A stretch of DNA of 64,000 bases, from positions 1-64,000 of the forward strand of contig NZ_AWNH01000103.1 in NCBI RefSeq assembly GCF_000482245.1, in the 5' to 3' direction. The stretch is from Leptolyngbya sp. Heron Island J. GTDB taxonomy: Bacteria > Cyanobacteriota > Cyanobacteriia > Phormidesmidales > Phormidesmidaceae. Shown piece after piece: positions 24,973 through 34,879 of the stretch. Numbering within the stretch: position 1 is the stretch's first letter; every line of letters begins with the position of its first letter. Under the pieces are notes generated by a model. The model made no database searches. It had not been told where the DNA came from and saw nothing but the letters and a program-made list of their open reading frames with translations. The position numbers were made by a program, and so were the translations under genes.

Positions 24973-25926
24973 TTACAATACTCGATATGCACCGGTCCCT
25001 GCATCAAATGCTAGCCCGCGCTCTGCTTTAGCTCCATTAAAGGCACGTTGAAACAGCTCTTTAATTCTCCCATTTTGCAAAGCGCTGTCGTCCGTAAAGT
25101 AATTATGGTGGGCCATCACATTAGCCGCATCGGTAAAGTCCAAATAGGCAGCATTTTGAGCCGTCAAATTCTTGGACCAATGGCCTAACCTTGCCTTTTG
25201 TTCATCGCCAGCCAGGGCCTTGGATGCTAGCAAAGCTGCATCATCTTCATTGATGGTGATAAACAGTCTGTTACGAAATCGAACTCGATCAACCCAGCTG
25301 GCATGGCCTTCATTATTGACATCTGCTGCCAGCATAACAATGTTGTCAAACAACAGAGTTTCTCCTTGGTAAATTGACGATGATAACAGCCGCTTAAAGA
25401 GATAGTTGCCCATACTATGCATCGCCAGGCTAAACTTACGCTTGCAGGCTTGCTCGGCATACTTTATAAAGTAGTCCGCTAACTTCTCAAAGCATCGATC
25501 TAAAGCACCAATGGATAAAGAAGCATCACGCTTATCATCTTGATAGCTGGTCAAACCTTCGACAGTGCCACCCCCGTTTGATGGCCATGTGAATAGAATG
25601 ACCTCAAGGTTATATAGCTGTTCTATTTTGTAAGCACTCTCCAGGGCATCATTAAAGTCTGTATTAAACCCATGAACAAAAAAGAGCGCATTGGTTTGTC
25701 TTTGTCCCATGCGCTGCTGCGCTTGCAGAAATGCGGCTTCACTAGCCCACATTTCTTGTCCGTTAAATGTAGTGCGATCGTCTAGGATATTAACCTGCCA
25801 TCGAGCACCAACCTTTTGTGCCTCCGCTAATCTCAGTTCATTGGGACCTTTCTGGTTAAACATTGGTCCAAATCGTTCTTCTGGTTGTGCGTCTGGCTGC
25901 AGATTTCGATTGGTTACTACATACAT
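24973..25926 (-). CDS. DUF900-type alpha/beta hydrolase
   Basis: A 317-residue cytoplasmic protein. FFVHGFNTDF is the oxyanion-hole strand and LAMHSMGNYL carries the nucleophile Ser (x-H-S-M-G), the layout of the DUF900/COG4782 alpha/beta hydrolase group. Conserved TWPSNG follows the second strand. The substrate is unknown. The stop lies only 12 bases beyond repeat copy B. Confidence 0.78.
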   Translation of the reverse strand: MYVVTNRNLQPDAQPEERFGPMFNQKGPNELRLAEAQKVGARWQVNILDDRTTFNGQEMWASEAAFLQAQQRMGQRQTNALFFVHGFNTDFNDALESAYKIEQLYNLEVILFTWPSNGGGTVEGLTSYQDDKRDASLSIGALDRCFEKLADYFIKYAEQACKRKFSLAMHSMGNYLFKRLLSSSIYQGETLLFDNIVMLAADVNNEGHASWVDRVRFRNRLFITINEDDAALLASKALAGDEQKARLGHWSKNLTAQNAAYLDFTDAANVMAHHNYFTDDSALQNGRIKELFQRAFNGAKAERGLAFDAGTGAYRVL

Positions 25927-26141
25927 TAGGCAATCTCCCGAATGCTGAGGCTGATTCTATGCAGGTGGATCTCCACAAGCATCACACTGTTCTCCGGACG
26001 TGCCATTAGAGCGTAATAATCTGTATCCTGACAAAAAAACTGAAATTACGGGATGGTGGCGGGAAAAATGAGGGTAGTCTCTAATTTGGTCTAACTATAA
26101 TAAGGACAGATATCAGTCACAATCACTGCCAACAAGTTTGA

Positions 26142-26166
26142 CCAGTATCCTTGATGGGGATACTGG
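26142..26166 (-). terminator. Hairpin after the NYN gene
   Basis: CCAGTATCC (26142-26150) pairs with GGATACTGG (26158-26166), flanked by TTTGA and TCAAA that also pair. It lies 39 bases beyond the NYN stop on the minus strand. Confidence 0.5.
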
Positions 26167-26204
26167 CCTTTGGTCAAAGTGTATTACGGTGATGCGGTAG
26201 AGTA

Positions 26205-26831
26205 TTAACCGACCTTACAGATGCTGTCTCGTAGTGCGGCCAAGTCTGTGTAGCGATCGGCTAAATCAATTAACGTATCGCTGGTCATGGACTGTAAGCT
26301 TACTAGCTCTACCCTGACGCCTTGATAGCTGAGGGCGTCTACGGCATAGGTCAACTGTCCATCACCGCTGAGTAGCGTGATGGTATCGCAATGATCGGCC
26401 AGACGTAGCATATCCACTGCGATCTCCACATGTAGATTGGCTCGCCTTGTACCATCGGCAACTTGTGCTAGATCTTTGCTGATGACGCGATAGCCATTGC
26501 GATTGAGCCACAGCAAAAATCCTCGCTGTTTTTCATTTTTTGGATCGAAGCCTGTGTAAAAGTATGAGCGTAGTAGCTGCCGACCGCCAACTAGGGTCTT
26601 GAGCAGACGAACGTAGTCTACTTCAATCCCAAGGTAGGAGGCAGAATAAAATAAGTTTGCTCCATCAATCAAGACCGCCATGCGATCGCAACTATCGGGC
26701 ACAGCATGTTCCGTATAGGGAGTAAATAATGTCCCTTCCATTGGTGACAGTCTGAGATCTCCTCCCGACATATGACCGTTAGAGCCATTAGACGATTGAG
26801 CAGGCCCGTTGTGTTCAATATTTTTTGCCAT
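26205..26831 (-). CDS. LabA/DUF88-type NYN domain protein
   Basis: A 208-residue protein with a disordered N-terminus (1-50), then a PIN-like NYN domain: VLIDGANLFY with the first Asp, DMLRLADHCDTITLLSGDGQL with two more. The family includes LabA, a circadian regulator in Synechococcus, and predicted RNases. The acidic residues for metal binding are present, so RNase activity is possible. Single gene. Confidence 0.8.
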   Translation of the reverse strand: MAKNIEHNGPAQSSNGSNGHMSGGDLRLSPMEGTLFTPYTEHAVPDSCDRMAVLIDGANLFYSASYLGIEVDYVRLLKTLVGGRQLLRSYFYTGFDPKNEKQRGFLLWLNRNGYRVISKDLAQVADGTRRANLHVEIAVDMLRLADHCDTITLLSGDGQLTYAVDALSYQGVRVELVSLQSMTSDTLIDLADRYTDLAALRDSICKVG

Positions 26832-27051
26832 AAAAACGATCGCGGCTGGACTTCTGCACAGGGCAGACGAGTAGTTTGTCAGAACTTAACTTTTAGCTAG
26901 GTGCTATCACCCACCCTTTCAAGCTGAGGTTGAATGCACCACTAGTATTATCGAGGATAATATGGATTTTAATTATTTCTTAAGATTTTATAGATTAACC
27001 TGAACAGGCCTCAAATTCCGTTTACTGCCAAGGAGCCCTCCTGTTGAAACC

Positions 27052-28695
27052 ATGCAACGATTTACTCAGCTCTTTCAGGCTGTGGATAGTACCACCTCCA
27101 CCAATGAAAAGGTAACAGCTCTACAACGATACTTTCATGAGGAGACGGCTGCCAACTCAGTTTGGGCGCTATATCTGTTTCTGGGAAAAACCCGTAAACG
27201 CCTGATCACATCACGGATATTGCGGGACATTTTTTTGCAAGTTTCCGATATTCCTGAGTGGCTGTTTGAGGCCAGCTATGCCCATGTGGGTGATTCGGCG
27301 GAGACCATTGCCCTATTGCTAAGGGATACACCGCTGCCCAACCCTTGTAAAGATTTTCAGGATCAGCCCCTACACATTTGGCTAGAAACCTTGATTCCCC
27401 AGGTGAAAACCTATAGTGACGAGGAACAACAAGCATTGATCGTATCCTGGTGGGCCAGCCTGGAGGGATATGAAGTCTTTGTGCTCAACAAAATTTTGAC
27501 CGGTGCGTTTCGAGTGGGGGTATCCACAAAGCTGGTGGTCAAAGCCCTGGCGGCTGAGTACGATATCCCTGTCGATGTGGTGACCCATCGGCTCATGGGG
27601 GACTTCACACCCTCCGTCGAGTTTTATCAACAGCTCATCCAGACCGATACAACCCAGGCTGCACCCAGTCGTCCCTATCCATTCTTTTTGGCCTCTCCCA
27701 TTGATGTGGATAAATTTTCGCAAGCAACCATGGCTAATTGGCAAGCTGAATGGAAATGGGATGGCATTCGGGCTCAAATGATCCATCGGGCTCAGCAGCA
27801 CTTTATTTGGTCGCGGGGGGAAGATTTGATTACCCATCAGTTTCCCGAGTTTGCAGAACCACTGCTGCAGCTGCCTGAGGGTACCGTACTCGATGGTGAA
27901 ATTGTTTGCTGGGATGGTCACCAACCTTTGCACTTTAACCATTTGCAAAAGCGTCTGGGTCGTAAGCGTGTGGGGCCAAAACTCATGGCGGCAAATCCCG
28001 TGCATTTTCTGGCCTATGATCTTTTGGAACACCAGGGAGAAGATATCCGTGAGCGTCCCCTCCGCCAGCGTCGCCAGCTACTAATGGAGTTGCTTGATGC
28101 CAGCGAGGCAGGCTATATCAGCTATTCTCAACCCCTCACGTTTAAGACCTTTGAGCAACTGCAAGCATTGAGAAACCAATCCCGTGAGCATCAGGCGGAA
28201 GGGTTAATGCTAAAAGCGTTAGAAAGCCCCTATCTGGTAGGACGTAAGCGGGGGTTCTGGTGGAAATATAAGGTCGACCCCATGACCCTGGATGCGGTTT
28301 TAATCTACGCCCAGGCCGGCAGTGGCAAACGGGCTAATCTCTTCACAGACTATACATTTGCGCTCTGGCGCGGCGAACAACTAGTCCCCTTTGCGAAAGC
28401 CTACTCAGGATTGGATAACCAAGAAATTGCTACCCTGGATAAGTGGATTCGCCGCCATACCCGTGAGCGTTTTGGCCCCGTCAGATCCGTTGAACCCACC
28501 CATGTGTTTGAAATTGGGTTTGAAGGGATTGCCCAGTCCAATCGTCACAAGTCGGGGATTTCCGTGCGCTTCCCTCGGATTTTACGCTGGCGGCACGATA
28601 AATCGATTACAGAAGCAGACTCTTTGGATGCGGCCTTGGCACTGCTCAAAGCGAACATCCATACGCCTTTGACCGCAGACGAATCGCCTAAATGA
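27052..28695 (+). CDS. ATP-dependent DNA ligase
   Basis: A 547-residue ligase with an N-terminal DNA-binding domain (about 1-200), an adenylation domain with EWKWDGIR (AMP-accepting Lys235), SRGED, DGEIVCW, EGLMLK and WWKYK, and an OB domain ending with RFPRILRWRHDK (motif VI). All catalytic motifs are intact. It seals nicks with ATP, in addition to the NAD-dependent LigA that all bacteria need. The usual partner genes (ligase-associated helicase, nuclease, phosphoesterase) are not next to it. AAGGAG lies unusually far (16 bases) from the ATG. Confidence 0.92.
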   Translation: MQRFTQLFQAVDSTTSTNEKVTALQRYFHEETAANSVWALYLFLGKTRKRLITSRILRDIFLQVSDIPEWLFEASYAHVGDSAETIALLLRDTPLPNPCKDFQDQPLHIWLETLIPQVKTYSDEEQQALIVSWWASLEGYEVFVLNKILTGAFRVGVSTKLVVKALAAEYDIPVDVVTHRLMGDFTPSVEFYQQLIQTDTTQAAPSRPYPFFLASPIDVDKFSQATMANWQAEWKWDGIRAQMIHRAQQHFIWSRGEDLITHQFPEFAEPLLQLPEGTVLDGEIVCWDGHQPLHFNHLQKRLGRKRVGPKLMAANPVHFLAYDLLEHQGEDIRERPLRQRRQLLMELLDASEAGYISYSQPLTFKTFEQLQALRNQSREHQAEGLMLKALESPYLVGRKRGFWWKYKVDPMTLDAVLIYAQAGSGKRANLFTDYTFALWRGEQLVPFAKAYSGLDNQEIATLDKWIRRHTRERFGPVRSVEPTHVFEIGFEGIAQSNRHKSGISVRFPRILRWRHDKSITEADSLDAALALLKANIHTPLTADESPK

Positions 28696-28917
28696 AGCAG
28701 TCCTTGGGCTTTTTAATGCTCTCTTTTAGAGGGGAATCTGTAGCGTTGTAACAGCTATCTTTAAACTCATAACAGCTTTCCGCTAGGATGCCCATAAGCA
28801 GTTAGGACACATTAAGGCAGAGCTGAAGTCACCGACAACTCATTGCAGAAACAATTCATCTTAGATAGAGCTGCCTACCCACGCAGATCAAAATCCATTT
28901 TTACGGCATTGACAGCT

Positions 28918-29181
28918 ATGAGCAATTCCTATGACAACCCAGTCAATTCTGCAGACCGTAACCATCCATCGGATACTGCTCAAATCGAGGAGATTTTAGA
29001 GAAAAATGAAGTCACTCAGCTGGTTGATCAGCTGATCAAGGCAAAGCGCATTACCTACACTCAATATCAATCATTATCCAAGCTGGTGTTGGCTGATGGC
29101 ACCGTTGATGAACAAGAGCGTCGCCAAATCAATCGGCTGTTTGATGCAATTCAAGCAGGTGCGATTCGTATTGTCGAGTGA
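28918..29181 (+). CDS. Conserved small cyanobacterial protein, TerB-like motif
   Basis: An 87-residue soluble protein. After a polar N-terminus it reads QLVDQLIKAKRITYTQYQSL and SKLVLADGTVDEQERRQINR. The LADGTVDEQER pattern resembles the acidic metal-binding turn of TerB proteins, but this is only a local likeness. The ATG at 28918 is preferred over the TTG 75 bases upstream. Function unknown. Confidence 0.65.
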   Translation: MSNSYDNPVNSADRNHPSDTAQIEEILEKNEVTQLVDQLIKAKRITYTQYQSLSKLVLADGTVDEQERRQINRLFDAIQAGAIRIVE

Positions 29182-29260
29182 TGTTGGCTTTGGATGATAA
29201 ATATCTGCGATAGCAAAGACCCATGGTGCTGGAATCGTAGATCGGTGTTGGATGCGATCG

Positions 29261-30043
29261 CTAGCCAAAAATAACGGTATCCGAGTCTTGTTGAAAGATA
29301 TGCTCGTAGTTAAACTGCAGCGCATTTTGATGACGCATGACGATTGACCCAAGCTGACTAATTTGCTTCGGAGAAAAGCTAGCCATAATCAGGGCTCTAG
29401 TCTGGCTGATCTTTAGCTGAGGAACACGAATAAAGTAATCACGGCGGGCAAAAAAGCGATGCTCATCTTTAGGAACAATTACGCCGTTGAGACGATGGGC
29501 CTGCTGCACCGGGCGAATGTAGAGATTGAAAAAGTCTTCCTGATGGGGCTGTAAGGTATAGAACCGCTCATGTTGCTGCCAGCTCATCCCAAACAGTAAT
29601 ATCAGCAGCTCAAACCCAAGAATATACATAATCGCACGGCTATGTTCCTGGCCATCCATCATTAACCGAATAGCCGATTCCAAATATGCTTTATCGCGAT
29701 GCTGACGCGCCTGGGCCGCATGCAGATAGTACTGACGAATGTAGCGCCGCAGAACTTTCTCCGTCAGCTGGGTTTTAATGTGAAAACGGCGGAGATGATG
29801 ATAAATTCGCTGCTGTGTATCCTGGTCGTGGATAATGCGCGAAATTACACCGTCAGCAGTGTACTCATCTAAAAAGCGTACCTGTTCCTCTAGGGAAGTG
29901 GCACACATCACATGGCAGAGAGACAGTACATAGCGACGCTGTACCCAGGGTAAACCTAACAACCACTGTTGGGCTTCTGAGGGGAGCGCTGCAATTACCT
30001 GTTGTTTATTTTTTTGTTCTGGGGAGTCATTAATCGCAGACAT
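29261..30043 (-). CDS. Conserved cyanobacterial protein of unknown function
   Basis: A 260-residue protein rich in Arg, His and Gln, starting with a short region then EAQQWLLGLPWVQRRYVLSL. One hydrophobic stretch (AIMYILGFELLILLFGMSW) may be a membrane helix. A basic Tyr-rich helix (YIRQYYLHAAQARQH) lies in the middle. I recall similar proteins in other cyanobacteria annotated, without evidence, as cobyrinic acid synthase; none of that enzyme's motifs is present. Confidence 0.65.
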   Translation of the reverse strand: MSAINDSPEQKNKQQVIAALPSEAQQWLLGLPWVQRRYVLSLCHVMCATSLEEQVRFLDEYTADGVISRIIHDQDTQQRIYHHLRRFHIKTQLTEKVLRRYIRQYYLHAAQARQHRDKAYLESAIRLMMDGQEHSRAIMYILGFELLILLFGMSWQQHERFYTLQPHQEDFFNLYIRPVQQAHRLNGVIVPKDEHRFFARRDYFIRVPQLKISQTRALIMASFSPKQISQLGSIVMRHQNALQFNYEHIFQQDSDTVIFG

Positions 30044-30219
30044 GCGACCTGTGATTTACCGGTTTTCATCGCAAAGCGCACTGAATTTTCAGGAAATCTG
30101 GCCTGAATAACTATGTTCAGGGCTACAGATAATTAAGCAGACGATCAGGAAGGTTTGGTGTTCCTGATCACGGCCAAATTGAGACCTGTGAGCTAATTAC
30201 ACAAAAGCTGATGGTCTCC

Positions 30220-30810
30220 CTAGCGATCGCTATAGCGTTCTTCAGCCCAAGGTTCACCGCGTCTGTGATAGCCATTACGTTCCCAAAAGCCGAGCACAGG
30301 TTCGGCAAAAAATTCCAATCCGCTGAGCCACTTCGCACTTTTCCAGGCATAGAGATGGGGGACTACCAAGCGTAGAGGTCCGCCATGGTCTGCAGGTAAT
30401 GGCTGACCTTCTAAGGTATGGGCTAGGAAGTTTTCAGGGCGAGCAAAATCTTCCATGGCTAAATTTGTGGTGTAGCTACCGTAGCAATGGGCCATCACAT
30501 GGGCGGCCTGAGCATCGACATCAACCGTAGCGAGTAGATCAGTAATCTTGACGCCAGTCCAGGTCACGTCTAGCTTGGACCAGGTGGTGACACAGTGAAA
30601 ATCCGCTGTGAACTGATGCTGGGGCAGTGCCATCAAATCATCCCAGCTCAAGGTTTTAGCGGTTACCAACCCTGATAGCTGCAGTTGCCAGTCTGCCTGG
30701 GTCACCTCTGGGGTGGGACCATAGGTTAAGACGGGAAACCCTTTGGCTAAATGCTGTCCGGGAGGTACACGATCAGCCAGGTCAGAACTCGGTTTTTCAA
30801 AGAACTTCAT
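30220..30810 (-). CDS. Sulfite-oxidase-like molybdopterin oxidoreductase
   Basis: A 196-residue protein of the oxidoreductase molybdopterin-binding family (YedY/sulfite oxidase fold). The Mo-ligating Cys is in DFHCVTTWSKL, followed by WTGV and the HGGPLRLVVPHLYAWKSAKW region that binds the cofactor. It lacks a Tat signal and the dimerisation domain, so it is a short cytoplasmic version. The electron partner and substrate are unknown. Confidence 0.85.
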   Translation of the reverse strand: MKFFEKPSSDLADRVPPGQHLAKGFPVLTYGPTPEVTQADWQLQLSGLVTAKTLSWDDLMALPQHQFTADFHCVTTWSKLDVTWTGVKITDLLATVDVDAQAAHVMAHCYGSYTTNLAMEDFARPENFLAHTLEGQPLPADHGGPLRLVVPHLYAWKSAKWLSGLEFFAEPVLGFWERNGYHRRGEPWAEERYSDR

Positions 30811-31058
30811 AGGGTTAATTGCCTGAGGACTTTAGCTAGCAGCAAGCGGATCTTCTCCAGTGGAGAGTTGCTAGCTAACTTTATTGTATGGCTGGATGGC
30901 CGGCTTAGATTTCGGCATTTGTTAGAGCGTGAATGTGGGATTACTGGCCAACCTGGCCACTGCCACAACCTGTTCTCTGGCAGAAGATTTTTTGGGCTAG
31001 ATCTAAAATGGAACTAGAGGTGTTTTCCCTAAATTGTGTAACCCACATCGAGGCCACT

Positions 31059-31529
31059 ATGAGACGACAGCAATGGCTGAGGCTAGGAATTATAGGGACG
31101 CTGTGTGCGATCGCATTGCCCCTGGCAGTTCCCCCGCTGGCCCAGGCTGGCCAAATTATTATCCGCACCTACCCCCACGGACATCATCGCTATCCCATCT
31201 ATGAGCGCCGTCGCCCTGTAAGAGAACAGGTAACCGTGGAGTTTATTGCCCTCGGTGACGAGTGGGCTAATGTGTACGTTGACGGTCGCCGCATCATGTC
31301 GGCCCATAATACCAATCGCCGTAAACGGTTTACCTTTCGAGAAGGTGCCTACGAGTTGAAAATTACTGGTATCGATTATTTTGATATTTGGGCAGAAGGG
31401 TATTTGGATGTGGGTCGTGATGACACCAATATCATTGTCGTTAGATTTTCAGAGCGAGGCGTCAGAGTTTCAGGCGACCCTTATGCCTGGATTCCCCTAG
31501 AGACCGGGCGACGGTCCTCAAGACGGTAG
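31059..31529 (+). CDS. Secreted protein with DEWANVYVDGRR motif (first paralog)
   Basis: A 156-residue protein with a signal peptide (RLGIIGTLCAIALPLAVPPLAQA, cleavage near residue 28) and a basic linker. The mature domain has EFIALGDEWANVYVDGRR, a beta-rich core and the tail VRVSGDPYAWIPL. This resembles PEGA-type carbohydrate-linked beta domains only loosely. The ATG at 31059 follows GAGG and is preferred to a start 126 bases upstream. A diverged copy follows at 31794. Confidence 0.7.
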   Translation: MRRQQWLRLGIIGTLCAIALPLAVPPLAQAGQIIIRTYPHGHHRYPIYERRRPVREQVTVEFIALGDEWANVYVDGRRIMSAHNTNRRKRFTFREGAYELKITGIDYFDIWAEGYLDVGRDDTNIIVVRFSERGVRVSGDPYAWIPLETGRRSSRR

Positions 31530-31793
31530 GGGTATATCAGACAAACATGTTAAAAAATTAAGGTTTCAGACAGTAGACAGTGATAGTTCGCTACTGGGCT
31601 GGAATCAGCTTGAGGATAGGTCTCAATCAACGATCAGGCCATCAGCCTGGTGTGGCCAATATCTGCTAGAGAAAAGTTCAAAAACTACACCTGAATCTTT
31701 CCGGAATCTGACATTAGGTGGATGATGGTACCTGGTATCACAGCAAAGGTCAGATCATGCCAAGGAGTATCTATCAACTAAATCAGGGTTACC

Positions 31794-32273
31794 ATGACAT
31801 CAAAAACATGGCTAAAGCTAGGGCTAGCAATACTTATTAGTAGTGGAGTTGCGCCTGCTTTAATTAATCACTTTGCTTACCCGGCAACAGCGGAAACTAT
31901 CATCAACTATCCTTCAAACTCAAGCACTCAAGACCCGGACCACGAGGAAGAACACCACGATCGAGTTGACCGCAAAGTTACCCTGGAAATTGTTGCTCGG
32001 GGTGACGAATGGGCTGACGTCTATATTGACAACCGTCGCTTATTTTCGCCTCGTAGCCTGACTCGCCGGAGAACTTTTCAGTTGGAAACCGGAACCTACA
32101 ACATCCGGGTGCATAGTGCTAGTAATTTCTTTGATCACTGGGTCGATGGCTATCTAGAAATTAGCGATGCTAAAGAAGCTTCCAGTACTGTTGTCTTCAG
32201 CTTTTCAGAAACTGGGCAGGTGCGCGTATCTGGGCGGTATCATACCTGGAGATCCACCTTAGACCCAGACTAA
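31794..32273 (+). CDS. Secreted protein with [12 protein letters not shown] motif (second paralog)
   Basis: A 159-residue paralog of the previous gene: a signal peptide (about 1-32), an acidic linker ([12 protein letters not shown]), the motif [18 protein letters not shown], the core [11 protein letters not shown] and the tail [10 protein letters not shown]. It is exported, probably to the periplasm. The linker is acidic here but Arg-rich in the first copy. It ends 8 bases before the GTG of bioF. Function unknown. Confidence 0.7.
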   Translation: MTSKTWLKLGLAILISSGVAPALINHFAYPATAETIINYPSNSSTQDPDHEEEHHDRVDRKVTLEIVARGDEWADVYIDNRRLFSPRSLTRRRTFQLETGTYNIRVHSASNFFDHWVDGYLEISDAKEASSTVVFSFSETGQVRVSGRYHTWRSTLDPD

Positions 32274-32281
32274 AAACTTTA

Positions 32282-33472
32282 GTGACAACCAATCCCTACG
32301 GATGGCTGACAAAATCGCTGCAGACATTGCGGCGAGCCAACTGGCACCGTCAGGTTCAGACGATTGACGGTAAAGGCGGCGCTACCATCAGCGTTGATGG
32401 TCGTGTGTGTCGCAACTTTGCTAGCAACAATTATTTGGGACTGGCGGGCGATCCACGATTGGCAGCAGCGGCAACGGCTGCGATCGCAACCTATGGTACC
32501 GGTAGCACGGGCTCTCGGCTCCTCAGCGGTCATCGCCCCATCCACCGCAAGCTAGAACAGGCCATTGCCCAACTCAAAGGCACAGAGGATGCCATTGTTT
32601 TTAGCTCTGGATATTTAGCCAACTTAGGTACCCTGGCAGCGCTGGTGGATCATCGCGATCTAATCGTGGCCGACCAGTACAATCACTCCAGCTTACAAAT
32701 GGGTGCTCGCCTCAGTGGAGCCACTGTTGTCATATACGACCACAACAATTTAGACCAGCTGCAGCACCATCTGGCAGAACAACGCTCTCAGTATCGTCGC
32801 TGCATGATTGTTACCGACAGCGTCTTTAGTATGGATGGCGACCTGTGTCCGCTACCAGAGATTTTGGCCATTGCTAACCAGTGGGACGCCATGGTGATGG
32901 TGGATGAGGCCCACGGCACCGGCGTTCTCGGTGAAACTGGCGGTGGGGCGGTGGAATACTTGGGCTGTCGCCAGCAGACCATGGTGCAAGCAGGTACTCT
33001 GAGTAAGGCCCTGGGTAGCCTGGGTGGCTATGTTACTGGCTCAGCCGAGCTGATCGACTTTTTACGCAACCGCACCGCCACCTGGATTTATACCACAGGT
33101 CTCTCCCCTGCTGATGCTGCCGCCGCGAAAGCTGCGATCGCGATTCTTTCCGAAGAACCCGAGCGACTGACCCAGCTCAACAAAAATGCTACCTATCTGA
33201 GGCAGCGTCTGGACAAGTTGCCCAATATTCACCTGCTGCCCTCTGAGTCTCCCATTGTCTGTATCCAAGTCAAAGATGCCGCCACCGTGCTTGCCCTGGG
33301 GCAACATCTCAAGCAGCAAGGGATTTTTGCCTCAGCAGTCCGCCCACCAACGGTGCCCACCAGTCGTCTACGGATGACGGTCATGGCCACCCACACCCAG
33401 GAAGATATTGAGCGGCTGGTGATGGCAATTGCGTCGTTTACTCCAAATCCTCTGGCATTACCCACTTCCTAG
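32282..33472 (+). CDS. bioF: 8-amino-7-oxononanoate synthase
   Basis: A 396-residue alpha-oxoamine synthase. [11 protein letters not shown], the catalytic-site motif VDEAHGTG and the PLP Lys in TLSKALGS (K242) are all present. It condenses pimeloyl-ACP (or CoA) with Ala in biotin synthesis. It starts with GTG 8 bases after the upstream stop. Other alpha-oxoamine synthases share these motifs, so biotin is the most likely but not the only role. Its last 35 bases overlap the oppositely oriented small gene. Confidence 0.85.
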   Translation: MTTNPYGWLTKSLQTLRRANWHRQVQTIDGKGGATISVDGRVCRNFASNNYLGLAGDPRLAAAATAAIATYGTGSTGSRLLSGHRPIHRKLEQAIAQLKGTEDAIVFSSGYLANLGTLAALVDHRDLIVADQYNHSSLQMGARLSGATVVIYDHNNLDQLQHHLAEQRSQYRRCMIVTDSVFSMDGDLCPLPEILAIANQWDAMVMVDEAHGTGVLGETGGGAVEYLGCRQQTMVQAGTLSKALGSLGGYVTGSAELIDFLRNRTATWIYTTGLSPADAAAAKAAIAILSEEPERLTQLNKNATYLRQRLDKLPNIHLLPSESPIVCIQVKDAATVLALGQHLKQQGIFASAVRPPTVPTSRLRMTVMATHTQEDIERLVMAIASFTPNPLALPTS

Positions 33473-33662
33473 GTTCCGTTGCCCGAGCCATAATCTTCTT
33501 ACGTACGGCCTCTTCGGCAATTTCTAACATTTTGTCGAGGGACGTGTTTTCAATAAACGTAGATGCCTGCTGAATGTAGGCTTCATTGGGACAGGCATCA
33601 CCTTTAATGCAGCCATTGACGCATTCAACGGCACAATTCACGCTAGTGTTCTCGGTCGTCAT
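33438..33662 (-). CDS. Small cysteine-rich conserved cyanobacterial protein
   Basis: A 74-residue protein with four clustered cysteines ([18 protein letters not shown], pattern C-x3-C-x3-C-x5-C) followed by an amphipathic helix and a Trp-bearing C-terminus ([10 protein letters not shown]). The cysteines could bind zinc or an iron-sulfur cluster. It overlaps the end of bioF on the opposite strand by 35 bases, and lies 54 bases from ribD. No function is known to me. Confidence 0.7.
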   Translation of the reverse strand: MTTENTSVNCAVECVNGCIKGDACPNEAYIQQASTFIENTSLDKMLEIAEEAVRKKIMARATEPRKWVMPEDLE

Positions 33663-33716
33663 GGGATTATTTTAAATAGCTCTTCTCTTCATACAAAATT
33701 CTAGATAACTTTGCCC

Positions 33717-34829
33717 ATGATTTCACAGTCCGATGCACTCCATGATCTGTCCCCTGGTGAAAATCATCGCACTCTGATGCGTCGCTGTCTGGAGCTGGCA
33801 GCCAAAGGTGCAGGCCGGACAGCGCCTAACCCCATGGTGGGAGCGGTTGTTGTCAAGGGTGGCAAAATTGTTGGTGAGGGGTTTCATCCCCAGGCTGGTC
33901 AGCCCCATGCTGAGGTGTTTGCGCTGCAAGCCGCCGGGGATGCTGCCCAGGGAGCCACACTCTATGTGAATTTAGAACCCTGCAACCATACGGGACGTAC
34001 TCCTCCCTGCACCGAGGCTGTTTTGCAAGCAGGCATTGCTACGGTGGTGATTGGGATGACAGACCCTAACCCCAAGGCCAGCGGTGGCATCGAACGGTTA
34101 CGCTCGGCTGGAGTCGAGGTGATTGCTAATGTAGAAACAGCGGCCTGTGAGCGCCTCAATGAAGCGTTCATCCATCGGATTCGCCATCGTCAACCCTTTA
34201 GCATTTTGAAATATGCCATGACCTTAGATGGCAAAATCGCCACGGATACTGGCCATAGTGCCTGGGTTACTAGTCCAGAATCACGACGGCGGGTGCATCA
34301 GCTCCGGGGACAGTGTGATGCAGTCATTGTGGGAGGTAATACAGTCCGTCAGGATAATCCTCGGTTGACTAGTCACGGGGTGTGCGATCGCAATCCCCTA
34401 CGAGTTGTCATGAGCCGACATTTAGAGCTGCCAGCCACAGCCCACCTCTGGCAAACCGACATCGCCCCTACCTTAGTTTTTACCGAAGTCGACCAGCCAC
34501 AGGCCCAAACCCTATTGCCAAAGCAGGTGGAGGTCATTTCTGTCAACGCGCTGACCCCCGCCATCGTATTAGACCAGCTGTACGAACGTGGTCTGTCTAC
34601 AGTGCTATGGGAGTGTGGCGGCACCCTCAGCGCCGTGGCCCTGGGCCAGGGTGTGATTCAAAAGCTATGGGCCTTTATTGCCCCCAAACTGATTGGTGGT
34701 CAACAAGCACCTACTCCCATCGGTGACATGGGCTTAAAAAATATGTCCGACGCCCTGAGCTTGCACGACACCGTCCTCGATAAGGTTGGACCAGACTGGC
34801 TGATCCAGGGATATTTGCCAGCTGCATAA
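33717..34829 (+). CDS. ribD: Bifunctional riboflavin deaminase-reductase
   Basis: A 370-residue enzyme for two steps of riboflavin synthesis. The N-terminal deaminase has HAEVFAL and PCNHTGRTPPC, the zinc ligands; the C-terminal reductase has LKYAMTLDGKIAT and the NADPH-binding region. The ATG at 33717 is preferred to a TTG two codons upstream. Single gene, divergent from the small cysteine-rich gene. Confidence 0.93.
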   Translation: MISQSDALHDLSPGENHRTLMRRCLELAAKGAGRTAPNPMVGAVVVKGGKIVGEGFHPQAGQPHAEVFALQAAGDAAQGATLYVNLEPCNHTGRTPPCTEAVLQAGIATVVIGMTDPNPKASGGIERLRSAGVEVIANVETAACERLNEAFIHRIRHRQPFSILKYAMTLDGKIATDTGHSAWVTSPESRRRVHQLRGQCDAVIVGGNTVRQDNPRLTSHGVCDRNPLRVVMSRHLELPATAHLWQTDIAPTLVFTEVDQPQAQTLLPKQVEVISVNALTPAIVLDQLYERGLSTVLWECGGTLSAVALGQGVIQKLWAFIAPKLIGGQQAPTPIGDMGLKNMSDALSLHDTVLDKVGPDWLIQGYLPAA

Positions 34830-34879
34830 ACCCAGAGCGGTTATGCCACTGTGGTCAGCAAAACTCAGGGCAGAAACAC

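Noticed and set aside
28843-28917. Longer N-terminus for the small TerB-like protein
   Set aside because: It requires a TTG start without a binding site; the ATG at 28918 fits the family length.
30933-31058. Longer start of the first secreted paralog
   Set aside because: It would place 42 residues before the signal peptide; the ATG at 31059 follows GAGG and starts the signal directly.
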